This document shows positions 16,723 to 25,221 of a stretch of 64,000 nt of DNA, in pieces. Source of the DNA: an uncultured Pseudodesulfovibrio sp. (GTDB lineage: Bacteria > Desulfobacterota > Desulfovibrionia > Desulfovibrionales > Desulfovibrionaceae); assembly GCF_963677845.1 (NCBI RefSeq), contig NZ_OY782498.1, forward strand, positions 2,859,518 to 2,923,517. Reading direction: 5' to 3'. The position numbers and the translations under genes are program-made. Position 1 is the first letter of the stretch; the number at the start of each line of letters is the position of its first letter. The notes under the pieces were generated by a model. That model was not told where the DNA came from. It ran no database searches and worked only from the letters and a program-made list of their open reading frames with translations.

Positions 16723-17121
16723 TCACGCTCCCGCTAACCATTTCACCCACAATTTGCGTGTCCGGGGTCCGTCGAACTCACAAAAATAGATTTTCTGCCA
16801 TGTGCCGAGCTGGATGTTACCACCCTCGACGATGACGAGTTGGTCGCAACCAAACAGAGATGATTTGATATGAGCGTCGGAATTGCCCTCGGCATGGTGA
16901 TAATCTCCATGATGCGGCACGAGTTTGCGCATATTAACAAGGATATCGCGCACCACGTCCGGGTCTGCACCTTCATTGATGGTAATAGCCCCTGTGGTAT
17001 GCGGACAATAGAGCATGAGTGCGCCATCAGACCATCCGTTTTCATGAATGACTTTACGAACGGCGGTGGTAATATCCACCATTTCTTCATGGTCATGAGT
17101 TCGAATACGCAATGTTTCCAC
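16723..17121 (-). CDS. YjbQ family protein (UPF0047)
   Basis: 132 aa, the full length of this family, starting at a GTG (17121) with GGGGTG upstream. Conserved features are MLYCPHTTGAITINEGADPDV, with the HTTGAI and NEG motifs, HHGDYHHAEGNSDAHIKSSLFG and LGTWQKIYFCEFDGPR (each shown in part: PHTTGAITINE, HAEGNSDAHIKSS, GTWQKIYFCEFDGPR). Some members can act as weak thiamin-phosphate synthases in vitro, but the biological role is not settled. It lies 11 bp after the diguanylate cyclase gene, in the same direction, and may share its transcript. Confidence 0.9.
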   Translation of the reverse strand: METLRIRTHDHEEMVDITTAVRKVIHENGWSDGALMLYCPHTTGAITINEGADPDVVRDILVNMRKLVPHHGDYHHAEGNSDAHIKSSLFGCDQLVIVEGGNIQLGTWQKIYFCEFDGPRTRKLWVKWLAGA

Positions 17122-17132
17122 GACAACACCCC

Positions 17133-18767
17133 TTATTCTTCGGATTCCCTGTTGACTTCCACTCTATTACGGCCTTTGTCCTTGGCCTGGTACAAGGCCT
17201 TGTCAGCTCGGGCCAACATATCTTCATAGGCATCTGCACCAAAACGAACATCCCAGGCATAATGGGCAATACCGATTGAAATGGTACAGGCCAAAGGCTG
17301 AGCTTCCGTGTTGTAAATGCGAGATGCAACTTCCTGACGAAGACGTTCGGCCAAGACCTGACTTGATTCCAAGTCAGAACCGGGGGCGACCACGGCAAAC
17401 TCTTCGCCACCATAACGAGCAACGATGTCGGATGAACGAATAACATCCTGAAAAGCCTGTGCTATTTGCTTGAGAACTATATCGCCAACCGCATGTCCAT
17501 AGGTGTCGTTGATATTCTTAAAATGATCAATATCCATCATGAACAGAGTACACGGCTGTTTGGCACGAATGGCGATATCCACCAAACGCGCGCCCTCCTT
17601 CATCAAAAAACGTCTATTGGGCAGTCCTGTCAATTGATCGGTAACTGCAGACGTTTCCAATTCCTGAACAGTTTCATCGACCTTCGCCTGCATGGCACAA
17701 AAAGCTTCTACAAGGTTATCAATCTCTTGAGGGGGAGAGTATGGAACAACATCAAAACACGTTTGATCATATTCTCCACGAGTCATTCGTAATGAGATTT
17801 CACTGATACGAGCCAAAGGCTGCGTGATGGAACGAGCCAAACGCAAAAAGACTGGGCTCAAGATGGCTATGGAAATAAAAAAACCACCAATAATCGTCCA
17901 AAGGAAAGGATATAACGGGCCGATCGCTTCGCTATAACCAATCTCGGAAACAATGAGCCATGTGCCGTCCTTGGTCCATTGGCTGGCTCCCAAAACCTTA
18001 ACCCCCCTATAATCACGATACGGTTTGGTCGGTTGTTTCCCGATCAGTCCGGTACGAAGCACGTCAGAATTGTTCTTGATCGTCATGATTGCCGTCGTCT
18101 GAATTCTGCCCTGCCTCCGCAACTCCCCCTGATAACGGGATTCGGTCAGCATGTACCCTTCCCGGTTCAAAAGGTACGTTTCTCCAGTCTCGCCAAATCT
18201 GAGATTATTCATGAGATCGTCAATTGCCGTCAAACGGGAAGCAAGAAAGACAACACCACCGAAAGAGCCATCCAATCGTTTTACCGGATGAGAAAAAATA
18301 ATGATGGGCTTTCCAGACGTTCTTCCGATAAGAACATTCGTCACAAAAGCTTCGCCAGCACGGGCCTTAATAAAATATTCCCGATCAGAAACATCTACCA
18401 TAATTTTGGTCGAAGAAGCCCCAACGGTTTTCCCGTCAGCCCCAGCCATGACCACAGCAGAAATATCCGGATGCGTTTTATCGAAATGTTCAAGAATGGG
18501 GTTGATTTTTTCAACTTGGCCATGCCGCACCACATCCAATTCAGCCAAGAATTGTATATTTCTTTCCTGCTCCTGATACCATTCCTCGATGACAATCTTG
18601 TGGGATACGGCTTGTTCAAGAAGTCCCTTCTCGACATTTTCCAGAATGGATGCCCTCACAAAAACGATGAGAACAACTGCAGCAAAAAGCAAAGGTACAC
18701 CGACCATAAGCATAGAATACAGCCTGATTCGACCACCCACGGAATCCGGCACAAGAAACTGTCGCAT
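17133..18767 (-). CDS. Membrane diguanylate cyclase (dCache-HAMP-GGDEF)
   Basis: 544 aa from the ATG at 18767 (MRQFLVPDS), which has GGAG six bases upstream; a TTG four codons earlier is rejected. A membrane segment (about 16-38) and a second (about 290-312) bracket a periplasmic dCache-like sensor (VSDREYFIKAR, GKPIIIFSHPV, FGETGETYLLNREGYML). HAMP follows (RSITQPLARISEIS), then GGDEF with RYGGEEFAV (GGEEF about 453-457) and an intact I-site RSSD five residues before it. It should make c-di-GMP from GTP, with product inhibition. The ligand is unknown; dCache folds usually bind small molecules such as amino acids or carboxylates. Confidence 0.93.
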   Translation of the reverse strand: MRQFLVPDSVGGRIRLYSMLMVGVPLLFAAVVLIVFVRASILENVEKGLLEQAVSHKIVIEEWYQEQERNIQFLAELDVVRHGQVEKINPILEHFDKTHPDISAVVMAGADGKTVGASSTKIMVDVSDREYFIKARAGEAFVTNVLIGRTSGKPIIIFSHPVKRLDGSFGGVVFLASRLTAIDDLMNNLRFGETGETYLLNREGYMLTESRYQGELRRQGRIQTTAIMTIKNNSDVLRTGLIGKQPTKPYRDYRGVKVLGASQWTKDGTWLIVSEIGYSEAIGPLYPFLWTIIGGFFISIAILSPVFLRLARSITQPLARISEISLRMTRGEYDQTCFDVVPYSPPQEIDNLVEAFCAMQAKVDETVQELETSAVTDQLTGLPNRRFLMKEGARLVDIAIRAKQPCTLFMMDIDHFKNINDTYGHAVGDIVLKQIAQAFQDVIRSSDIVARYGGEEFAVVAPGSDLESSQVLAERLRQEVASRIYNTEAQPLACTISIGIAHYAWDVRFGADAYEDMLARADKALYQAKDKGRNRVEVNRESEE

Positions 18768-18899
18768 ATAAAACTCCAATCTGAATCATTCTATAAAACA
18801 ACTTAACCTTGCATTATCCGACACAGGTGGGCAACGGCCTTATAAATCGAAAGAAGAGCCTTTCTGACTGTTTGTGTATTAGAAAAAAGCCAATCTCTT

Positions 18900-19667
18900 C
18901 TATTTACGGTACATATGCTTGAATTTTTCATCGTAGAGCAAAGACTTGGCTGTACCAGCATCCTTGACTCCCTGTCCGGGAAGAATCAAAAACACCGTCT
19001 GACGAACAAAATCATTGGTGCGAGCTGTCTGGGCCAACTGGCTGAGTTCGGTTTCAACAACCTTTTCTTCCGGCCACCCAACTCGGTAGGCCATGACGAC
19101 CAGCGTTGATTCTGCCAATCCACCGGCCAACAATTCTTTCTGAATACCTTCAGGGTTCCCGGCAGACAAATAAATACACATCGCCGAACCATGTGCCGCG
19201 AGCTTCCGCAGATCTTCGACTTCCGGCACCGGAGTCTTCCCGGCCAGTCGGGTAAAGATCAAGGTCTGCGTCACTTCCGGCACAGTGTATGACTTCATCG
19301 CCGCAGCAGCAGCCGCGAATCCAGCGGTCACTCCCGGCACGACGGCGTATCCCACGCCGTCACGATCCAGCAGTTCCATCTGCTCTCGGATAGCGCCATA
19401 CAATGAGGGGTCGCCGGTATGCACTCGCGCCACAGTCCCACCGGCGTGAACAGTCTCCATCATCAAATCGTGCGTTTCTTCAAGGTTCAAGGGAGCAGAA
19501 TCCGCGACCTTCGCCCCGGCCTTGGCTCCGGCCACGACCTCGGCAGGCACCAACGAACCGGCATACAATACAAGATCGGCCTCGCTGATCAGTCTCTGCC
19601 CCTTGACGGTCAGCAATTCTGGATCGCCCGGACCAGCCCCAATAAAATAGACTTTTGTTTCAACCAT
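18900..19667 (-). CDS. cbiF: Precorrin-4/cobalt-precorrin-4 C11-methyltransferase
   Basis: 255 aa from MVETKVYFIGAGPGDPELLTV (ATG at 19667). The longer frame to 19763 lies in a divergent intergenic region. SAM-dependent tetrapyrrole methylase motifs are YFIGAGPGDPELLT, LVLYAGSLVP, VARVHTGDPSLYGAIREQM and PGVTAGFAAAAAAM, with QTLIFTRLAGKTPVP and MCIYLSAGN matching the CobM/CbiF branch. It methylates C11 in cobalamin synthesis. It stands alone, 190 bp from the divergent FAD/Fe-S dehydrogenase gene; I looked for a cobalamin riboswitch in that gap and saw none. Confidence 0.94.
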   Translation of the reverse strand: MVETKVYFIGAGPGDPELLTVKGQRLISEADLVLYAGSLVPAEVVAGAKAGAKVADSAPLNLEETHDLMMETVHAGGTVARVHTGDPSLYGAIREQMELLDRDGVGYAVVPGVTAGFAAAAAAMKSYTVPEVTQTLIFTRLAGKTPVPEVEDLRKLAAHGSAMCIYLSAGNPEGIQKELLAGGLAESTLVVMAYRVGWPEEKVVETELSQLAQTARTNDFVRQTVFLILPGQGVKDAGTAKSLLYDEKFKHMYRK

Positions 19668-19857
19668 ATATCCTGCCGTCGAATAAATTTTGAAGTTTTG
19701 TGATGACATTACCACGGTACACGCAGGACACCCGAAAGCCAAGCCAGAGGGAAACCGCACCATTATAACGTCAACAGTATTGTTTCCTCTCTTTATAGTA
19801 TGCTATTGTTTGTATCCCTCTCACTCGGGGATATCCCGGAAACACAAGGAGCACAGT

Positions 19858-22683
19858 ATGCTTCCGATGCCATATGATGAAGTTTTCAAAGAAATTCTCA
19901 AACGTATTCCAAAAGATCGAGTTTATACCGATTCGCTGCGCACCATGGCCTATGGAACGGACGCGAGTTTTTATCGGTTGATCCCAAAGATTGTCGTCGA
20001 TACCAAAAACGAAGAAGAAGTGGTGCATGTCCTCAAGGCAACCAGACGACACAAGGTTGCCGTGACGTTCCGTGCAGCCGGAACATCACTGTCAGGACAG
20101 GCTATAAGTGATTCCGTTCTCGTCCGATTGGGTGAAGGGTGGCGCGACTATGAAATTCTCGACAAGGCCAAAAAGATCGCACTGGAACCGGGAATCATCG
20201 GCAGTCACGCCAACCAGATTCTTGCGCCACACGGCAAGAAAATCGGCCCGGATCCAGCCAGTATCGACACATGTAAAATCGGTGGAATTGTAGCCAATAA
20301 CGCTTCCGGCATGTGTTGTGGCGTTGCCGAGAACTCATACAAGACGCTGGACTCAATGCGTATAGTGCTGGCCGACGGCACCATTCTCGACACAGGGGAC
20401 GAGGTCAGCAAAAAAGCTTTCACCAAAAGTCACGGCCAAATTCTCAAAGATATTTCCCGGTTGCGCAAGAAAGTGTTGGCCGACAAGAAACTGGCCGCCC
20501 GTATCAAGCGCAAATTCAAGATCAAAAACACCACGGGATACAGCCTAAACGCCATAGTGGATTTCGAAGACCCATTCGAAATCCTCCAGCATCTACTGGT
20601 CGGATCAGAAGGTACACTCGCCTTCATTTCCAAAGTCGTCTACCGGACAGTTGTAGAACACCCGCACAAGGCATCCGCGCTCATGCGGTTCCCGGACATC
20701 CGCTCTGCCTGTGAAGCAGCCACCATCTGCCGCACGCAAAAAGTCTCTGCTGCTGAACTCATGGACCGGGCTGCTCTGGCCTCAGTACAAGACAAGCCCG
20801 GCATGCCCGAAGGTTTGACTGAACTCGGCCCGAAAGCCAGTGCATTGCTGGTGGAAGTGCGTGGTCGCACCGAAAAAATCCTTCAGGACAAGATCTCAAA
20901 AGTGCTTGACGCGATCAGCGAGCTACCCAAGATCACCCCTCATGAATTCACTTCAGTTCCAGCGGAATTCAATTCTCTGTGGAATGTCAGGCGTGGTCTA
21001 TTCCCTGCTGTGGGCGCAGTCCGCGATGCCGGGACCACGGTCATTATCGAAGACGTAGCCTTCCCCATCAAAGACCTTGCTCAAGCCACATTGGACCTGC
21101 AAAAACTTTTCAAAAAACACGGCTATGACAAGGCGATCATCTTCGGCCATGCGCTGGAAGGGAATCTACATTTCGTGTTCACACAGGACTTTAACGTCCA
21201 GTCAGAAATCGACAGATATGCAGCCTTCATGGATGACGTCACACACATGGTTGCCGATGGATACAAAGGTTCTCTCAAGGCCGAACACGGGACCGGCAGA
21301 AACATGGCGCATTTCGTTGAACTGGAATGGGGCCGCGAAGCATACGAACTCATGGAAGAAATCAAACAGATTTTCGACCCTGAGGGGCTACTCAACCCCG
21401 GCGTCATCCTCAACGAAGATCCCGAGGCTCATCTCAAAAACCTCAAGCCTCTGCCCGTGGCCAACGACATCATCGACAAATGTATCGAGTGTGGTTTCTG
21501 TGAACCCATCTGTCCTTCACGCGAACTGACGCTGACGCCACGTCAACGCATTGTGGCCTATCGAGAAATGTCACGCGGTGCACTGGAAGGGGATTCTCCC
21601 GAAGCCATGGCCGCCTTCAAAAAAAGTTTCGACTATGACGGCGAAGCCACCTGTGCCGCAGACGGCCTCTGTGCCACAAGGTGTCCCGTTGCCATCAATA
21701 CAGGCAAATTCATCAAAGTCTATCGTTCATGGGCGCGTGGTACCTGGGAAAAGAAAATGGCTTCAGTAATCGCGAACTCATTTTCCTTCACCACAAAAGT
21801 CATCAGTGCCGACCTCGCCGTGGCCGGAGCAACCCACGATGTCCTTGGAGACAAGGCAATGACATCCGTCGCCAAAGGACTGCACAAATATTCCGGCAAG
21901 CGTATCCCGCAATGGAACACCTCCATGCCTCGTCCCGTCACCAAGCCGACCATAACCGATACACCACCCAGCGTGGACAAGGTCGTTTATTTCCCCAGTT
22001 GTGTGGCCCGTCATATGGGGCCGGAAAAGAAAGACCCCGACAAGTCCGCATTGCGCGATCATACCTTGAGTGTGCTCGCCAAGGCCGGCTTCGAAGTTAT
22101 TCACCCAAAGAACATGAACGCACTTTGCTGCGGTCAGCCATGGGAATCCAAAGGGTTCATTGAGCAGGCCGACAACAAGCTGGCAGAATTGGAGCTGGCC
22201 CTTCGAGACGCTTCAAAAAACGGCAAGTATCCTATTCTCTGCGACACCAGCCCGTGTCTCTACCGCATGCAGGAACACATCAAAGGATTGAAACTCTTTG
22301 AGCCGGTAGAGTTCACACTCACCCATCTCATGGACCGGCTTGATCTGACCCCCGTGAGCAAACGCGTGGCCCTGCACGTTACCTGCTCCACTCGCAAAAT
22401 GGGATTGGCTGAAAAAATGGAAGATTTGACCAAACTCTGCGCCCGCGAAGTCGTGGTTCCCGAAGGAGTGTTCTGTTGTGGTTTTGCTGGTGACAGAGGA
22501 TTCAACTATCCCGAATTGAACGAAGCCGCGCTCAAAGAGCTTCCCAATCAATTGGACGGCTGCACCATAGGCTATTCAACTTCACGCACCTGTGAAATCG
22601 GCTTGTCCGAAAAAGGCGGCATTCCATACAAGAACTTTATGTTCCTGCTCGATGAGGCAAGTTGGCCTAAATCGACTAAATAA
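19858..22683 (+). CDS. FAD-linked oxidoreductase with 4Fe-4S and CCG domains (D-lactate/2-hydroxyacid dehydrogenase type)
   Basis: 941 aa from MLPMPYDEVFKEILKRIPKD (ATG at 19858, preceded by AAGGAG). Order of domains: FAD_binding_4 (about 45-185, VTFRAAGTSLSGQAISDS and GGIVANNASGMCCG), FAD-oxidase C-terminal (about 210-455, GSEGTLAFISKV, SLKAEHGTGRNM, FDPEGLLNPGVI), two 4Fe-4S motifs (CIECGFCEPICPS near 542 and CAADGLCATRCPV near 599), then a C-terminal half with two CCG boxes (ALCCGQPW near 757, FCCGFAGDRG near 872). This single-chain form oxidises D-lactate or similar 2-hydroxyacids and passes electrons to quinone or another carrier. Exact substrate is not readable. It is flanked by a hairpin and repeat downstream. 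Confidence 0.88.
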   Translation: MLPMPYDEVFKEILKRIPKDRVYTDSLRTMAYGTDASFYRLIPKIVVDTKNEEEVVHVLKATRRHKVAVTFRAAGTSLSGQAISDSVLVRLGEGWRDYEILDKAKKIALEPGIIGSHANQILAPHGKKIGPDPASIDTCKIGGIVANNASGMCCGVAENSYKTLDSMRIVLADGTILDTGDEVSKKAFTKSHGQILKDISRLRKKVLADKKLAARIKRKFKIKNTTGYSLNAIVDFEDPFEILQHLLVGSEGTLAFISKVVYRTVVEHPHKASALMRFPDIRSACEAATICRTQKVSAAELMDRAALASVQDKPGMPEGLTELGPKASALLVEVRGRTEKILQDKISKVLDAISELPKITPHEFTSVPAEFNSLWNVRRGLFPAVGAVRDAGTTVIIEDVAFPIKDLAQATLDLQKLFKKHGYDKAIIFGHALEGNLHFVFTQDFNVQSEIDRYAAFMDDVTHMVADGYKGSLKAEHGTGRNMAHFVELEWGREAYELMEEIKQIFDPEGLLNPGVILNEDPEAHLKNLKPLPVANDIIDKCIECGFCEPICPSRELTLTPRQRIVAYREMSRGALEGDSPEAMAAFKKSFDYDGEATCAADGLCATRCPVAINTGKFIKVYRSWARGTWEKKMASVIANSFSFTTKVISADLAVAGATHDVLGDKAMTSVAKGLHKYSGKRIPQWNTSMPRPVTKPTITDTPPSVDKVVYFPSCVARHMGPEKKDPDKSALRDHTLSVLAKAGFEVIHPKNMNALCCGQPWESKGFIEQADNKLAELELALRDASKNGKYPILCDTSPCLYRMQEHIKGLKLFEPVEFTLTHLMDRLDLTPVSKRVALHVTCSTRKMGLAEKMEDLTKLCAREVVVPEGVFCCGFAGDRGFNYPELNEAALKELPNQLDGCTIGYSTSRTCEIGLSEKGGIPYKNFMFLLDEASWPKSTK

Positions 22684-22716
22684 GAGGGGGAAAAAAGAAA
22701 CCGCCTTCGGCGGATA
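22684..22716 (-). terminator. Probable terminator for the exonuclease/purN transcript
   Basis: CCGCC-TTC-GGCGG forms a tight hairpin. Read on the minus strand it is followed by a T-rich run, so it can end leftward transcripts that have crossed repeat A. A related hairpin (TCGCC-TTC-GGCGA) lies at about 22771-22783. Confidence 0.6.
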
Positions 22717-22821
22717 TGTCGAGTGATTTCGTCGCCGACGGCTTAAGACCAAAGACCTTAAGAATCCCATGTCGCCTTCGGCGAATTTCTATACAAAAAA
22801 ACCTTTTACAGCTAGCACACT

Positions 22822-22930
22822 CGCGAAGCGACATAAAAAGTTTTGGAGAGTCCAGAGAACCTTTTCCAAAAGGTTCTCTGGTCCCGCTGAAAGCGACCCC
22901 CGGTAGGGCCGCCGGAGGCCTTCCCCTTCT
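22822..22930. repeat. Intergenic palindromic repeat, copy A
   Basis: About 105 bases centred on the perfect palindrome AGAGAACCTTTT-CC-AAAAGGTTCTCT. On the left it carries GTTTTGGAGAGTCC, on the right GTCCCGC, then GCGACC..CCGGTAGG and GCCGCCGGAGGC. The same order of blocks, reverse-complemented and nearly identical, occurs at 40701-40810. It sits between the dehydrogenase and the exonuclease genes, and looks like a REP/BIME-type non-coding element rather than a gene. Confidence 0.8.
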
Positions 22931-22943
22931 CAGCGTAAATAAA

Positions 22944-23486
22944 TCAGAGAACTTTATCCATGAACTGCGGATTTGCACGCAACCCGTTGACCGCGATGAG
23001 GGCACAGGCCTCAGCGTCGGAAGCCGCGTTGTGGTGATTGAGTGTAATACCAAGATAATCGCAGACGCTGGGCAACTTGTTCGACGACAGCTCCCACGTT
23101 GTCCGTGATAATTGTACGGTACAAAGAAATGGTTGTGCCGGTGCAGCCCAGCCCGATTCCTTGCAACAGGTATGCAGGACCGACTTATCAAACGGGGCAT
23201 TATGCGCCACGATGAAATCCGCATTTTCGAATAACGGCTCCAATTCCGGCCACAGGTCACCAAAACTCGGCTCATCGCACACGTCTTCCCAATGCAACCC
23301 GTGCACCCTGACGCAAAATGGGTTGAACTTCTTTCTTGGCGGACGGATGAGTCGGTAATCCCGCTCGACGATTTCGCCTTTGTCCACCACGACAATACCC
23401 ACGGCGCAGGCAGAGTCTCGTTTGGGATCGGCGGTTTCGAAATCTATGGCAACAAATCGGACGTCTTCAACAATGTGCGTAGGCAT
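22944..23486 (-). CDS. DnaQ-like 3'-5' exonuclease (DEDDh)
   Basis: 180 aa. The exonuclease I box is FVAIDFETADP (D15, E17). ExoII is FIVAHNAPFDKSVL, and ExoIII is HHNAASDAEACALI, giving the DEDDh set. It has the size of stand-alone proofreading-type exonucleases, so it could be a PolIII epsilon-like protein or a general nuclease. It begins six bases after the end of purN in the same direction, implying co-transcription. Metal-dependent cleavage of DNA or RNA from the 3' end is expected; the true substrate is not evident. Confidence 0.9.
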   Translation of the reverse strand: MPTHIVEDVRFVAIDFETADPKRDSACAVGIVVVDKGEIVERDYRLIRPPRKKFNPFCVRVHGLHWEDVCDEPSFGDLWPELEPLFENADFIVAHNAPFDKSVLHTCCKESGWAAPAQPFLCTVQLSRTTWELSSNKLPSVCDYLGITLNHHNAASDAEACALIAVNGLRANPQFMDKVL

Positions 23487-23492
23487 AAGCGA

Positions 23493-24197
23493 TTAAAACC
23501 CCTCTTCCAAAGGCGGCCAGATCAAGGCGTGCGTCTCAGGTTCAATATCCGCCAAAGGTTGTTGGGCCACGGCCTTGTCTGCGGATTTCAACCGCACAAA
23601 CCGTTCGTCGATTTCGAGCCGACCTTCGGCCAGCCACTGCAAGGCCTGAGGGAACACACGATGTTCCATCTTCAAAATACGGGAACCGAGAGCATCGCCA
23701 CCTTCGCCGGGCAGACAAGGGACAGCGGCCTGAATAATGACCGGGCCGTGGTCCATCTGCTCATCCACGAAATGGACGGTACAGCCGGAAATTTTCACAC
23801 CGTACTCAGCGGCATCACCCTGCCCGTGTACACCGGGAAAAGACGGTAACAATGCGGGATGGATGTTGATAACCCGATTCTCGAACGCGCCGAGAAAAAC
23901 GTGAGTCACTATACGCATGAATCCGGCCATGACCACCACGCCGCTTTCACCGACTCCGCTCTTACTGATGGCCTCGACCATATCGGCATCGAACGCTTCA
24001 CGGGAATCGTAATCGGTGTGCAACAATACTCTGGTGGGAATGCCGTGCTTCTTGGCACGCTCAAGGCCATAGGCATCTGATTTGTTTGATATGACGAGCT
24101 TGATATCGACATCCAGCACGCCAGCTTCGATGCGATCTATGATGGATTGCAAATTGGACCCGCTCCCTGACACGAGAACGGCTATGGGCAATGGCAT
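23493..24197 (-). CDS. purN: Phosphoribosylglycinamide formyltransferase
   Basis: 234 aa, ATG at 24197 with GGGAGT seven bases before. GART transfers formyl from 10-formyl-THF to GAR in purine synthesis. LVSGSGSNLQSIID is the N-terminal signature, and the catalytic segment VINIHPALLPSFPGVHG carries the Asn and His of the active site; CTVHFVDEQMDHGPVIIQ supplies the catalytic Asp region. It exceeds the E. coli enzyme by about 20 residues, with a C-terminal extension ending IWPPLEEGF. No other pur gene is adjacent. Confidence 0.96.
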   Translation of the reverse strand: MPLPIAVLVSGSGSNLQSIIDRIEAGVLDVDIKLVISNKSDAYGLERAKKHGIPTRVLLHTDYDSREAFDADMVEAISKSGVGESGVVVMAGFMRIVTHVFLGAFENRVINIHPALLPSFPGVHGQGDAAEYGVKISGCTVHFVDEQMDHGPVIIQAAVPCLPGEGGDALGSRILKMEHRVFPQALQWLAEGRLEIDERFVRLKSADKAVAQQPLADIEPETHALIWPPLEEGF

Positions 24198-24406
24198 GAA
24201 TACTCCCTTAAAATGTATACTGGTGGTGGCTTTTGCCCCACGCCCGAACTTGGCTTAATCCGTACTATTTTTCAAGGGGGGATTTTTACCGCCAAATCCA
24301 GATCAACCGTTTTGTCGCCATGTATCATCAAAAGTATTGATTTTCTTTTATTCTTTTGCCACAAAGAAAAAAGGAAAGACGTATAGATTCACGTCTAAAA
24401 ACATCT

Positions 24407-25153
24407 ATGAGAAAAAACATCTGGTTATTTACCATCCTCTTCTGGCTTGCTACTGGCGGTACCCCGGCACAGGCTGACAATCTGATATTCCTGACAGAAG
24501 AAAACCCTCCTTTCAATCACACAAAATCCGGAGTCATATCAGGTGTGGCAACAGATGTGTTGCTACGAATGACAGAGTTAACGCACACACCTCTTAAACG
24601 TGAAGAAATTCAGGTAGTTCCATGGGCAAGAGGATACCAAAAACTTCAAGATTCTTCGAATATCATTCTTTACAGCATGGCAAGGACACATGACCGCGAA
24701 AAGCTTTTTCAGTGGATCGGCCCCATCATGAAGGTCAAAGGCGTCCTCATTGCCCGCAAAAGTGCAAAAATCAAAATCAACAACATTATTGCCGATACAC
24801 ACATCCACACCATCGGAACTTTGCGCGAAAGTGCTTCGGAGCATGTCTTGATTTCAAAAGGAGTACCCGGCTATACGATGCAACGCCTGCATGATCTTAA
24901 ATTGAATGTTCGAAAACTCATGACTGGCCGTGTGGACATGGTCGCTATGACCGAAACCGCTTTCCGATATCATGCCAAACAATTGGGATACGACCCGGAT
25001 CTTTTTGAAGTCGTGTTTACCCTCATGGAAGGCGATTTCTATTATGCAGCAAGCAAAGACATTGATCCGGCCATTGTAAACAGCCTTCAAAAGGCATTGG
25101 ACCAACTTAAAGCGTCCGGTGAAATAGACTCCACCCTTTCTCGTTACCAATAA
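24407..25153 (+). CDS. Periplasmic solute-binding protein, SBP_bac_3 type
   Basis: 248 aa from MRKNIWLFTILFWLATGG (ATG at 24407). The N-terminus is a Sec signal ending near PAQADN. The mature part has the PBPb fold: LIFLTEENPPFNHTKSGVIS, GVATDVLLRM, NIILYSMARTHDREKLFQWIGP, and TGRVDMVAMTETAFRY. Amino-acid-type binding proteins have this architecture, but no ABC permease or ATPase lies nearby, and the sequence resembles the orphan family that often acts in signalling or scavenging. It is followed by a strong terminator. Confidence 0.85.
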   Translation: MRKNIWLFTILFWLATGGTPAQADNLIFLTEENPPFNHTKSGVISGVATDVLLRMTELTHTPLKREEIQVVPWARGYQKLQDSSNIILYSMARTHDREKLFQWIGPIMKVKGVLIARKSAKIKINNIIADTHIHTIGTLRESASEHVLISKGVPGYTMQRLHDLKLNVRKLMTGRVDMVAMTETAFRYHAKQLGYDPDLFEVVFTLMEGDFYYAASKDIDPAIVNSLQKALDQLKASGEIDSTLSRYQ

Positions 25154-25166
25154 GGCCTGATGCCCA

Positions 25167-25210
25167 TAAAAAAGGGCTTCGACCATATGTCGAAGCCCTT
25201 TCATTTTTTA
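25167..25210. terminator. Bidirectional terminator between the binding-protein and cobA-hemD genes
   Basis: Stem AAAGGGCTTCGAC with its perfect complement around the loop CATAT, followed by a T-rich tail rightwards; an A-rich flank on the left gives a T run for leftward transcripts. Confidence 0.88.
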
Positions 25211-25221
25211 CTCAGTTAAAC

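Noticed and set aside
19668-19857. Cobalamin riboswitch between cbiF and the FAD/Fe-S dehydrogenase
   Set aside because: The conserved B12-box and helix pattern is not present on either strand as far as I can read.
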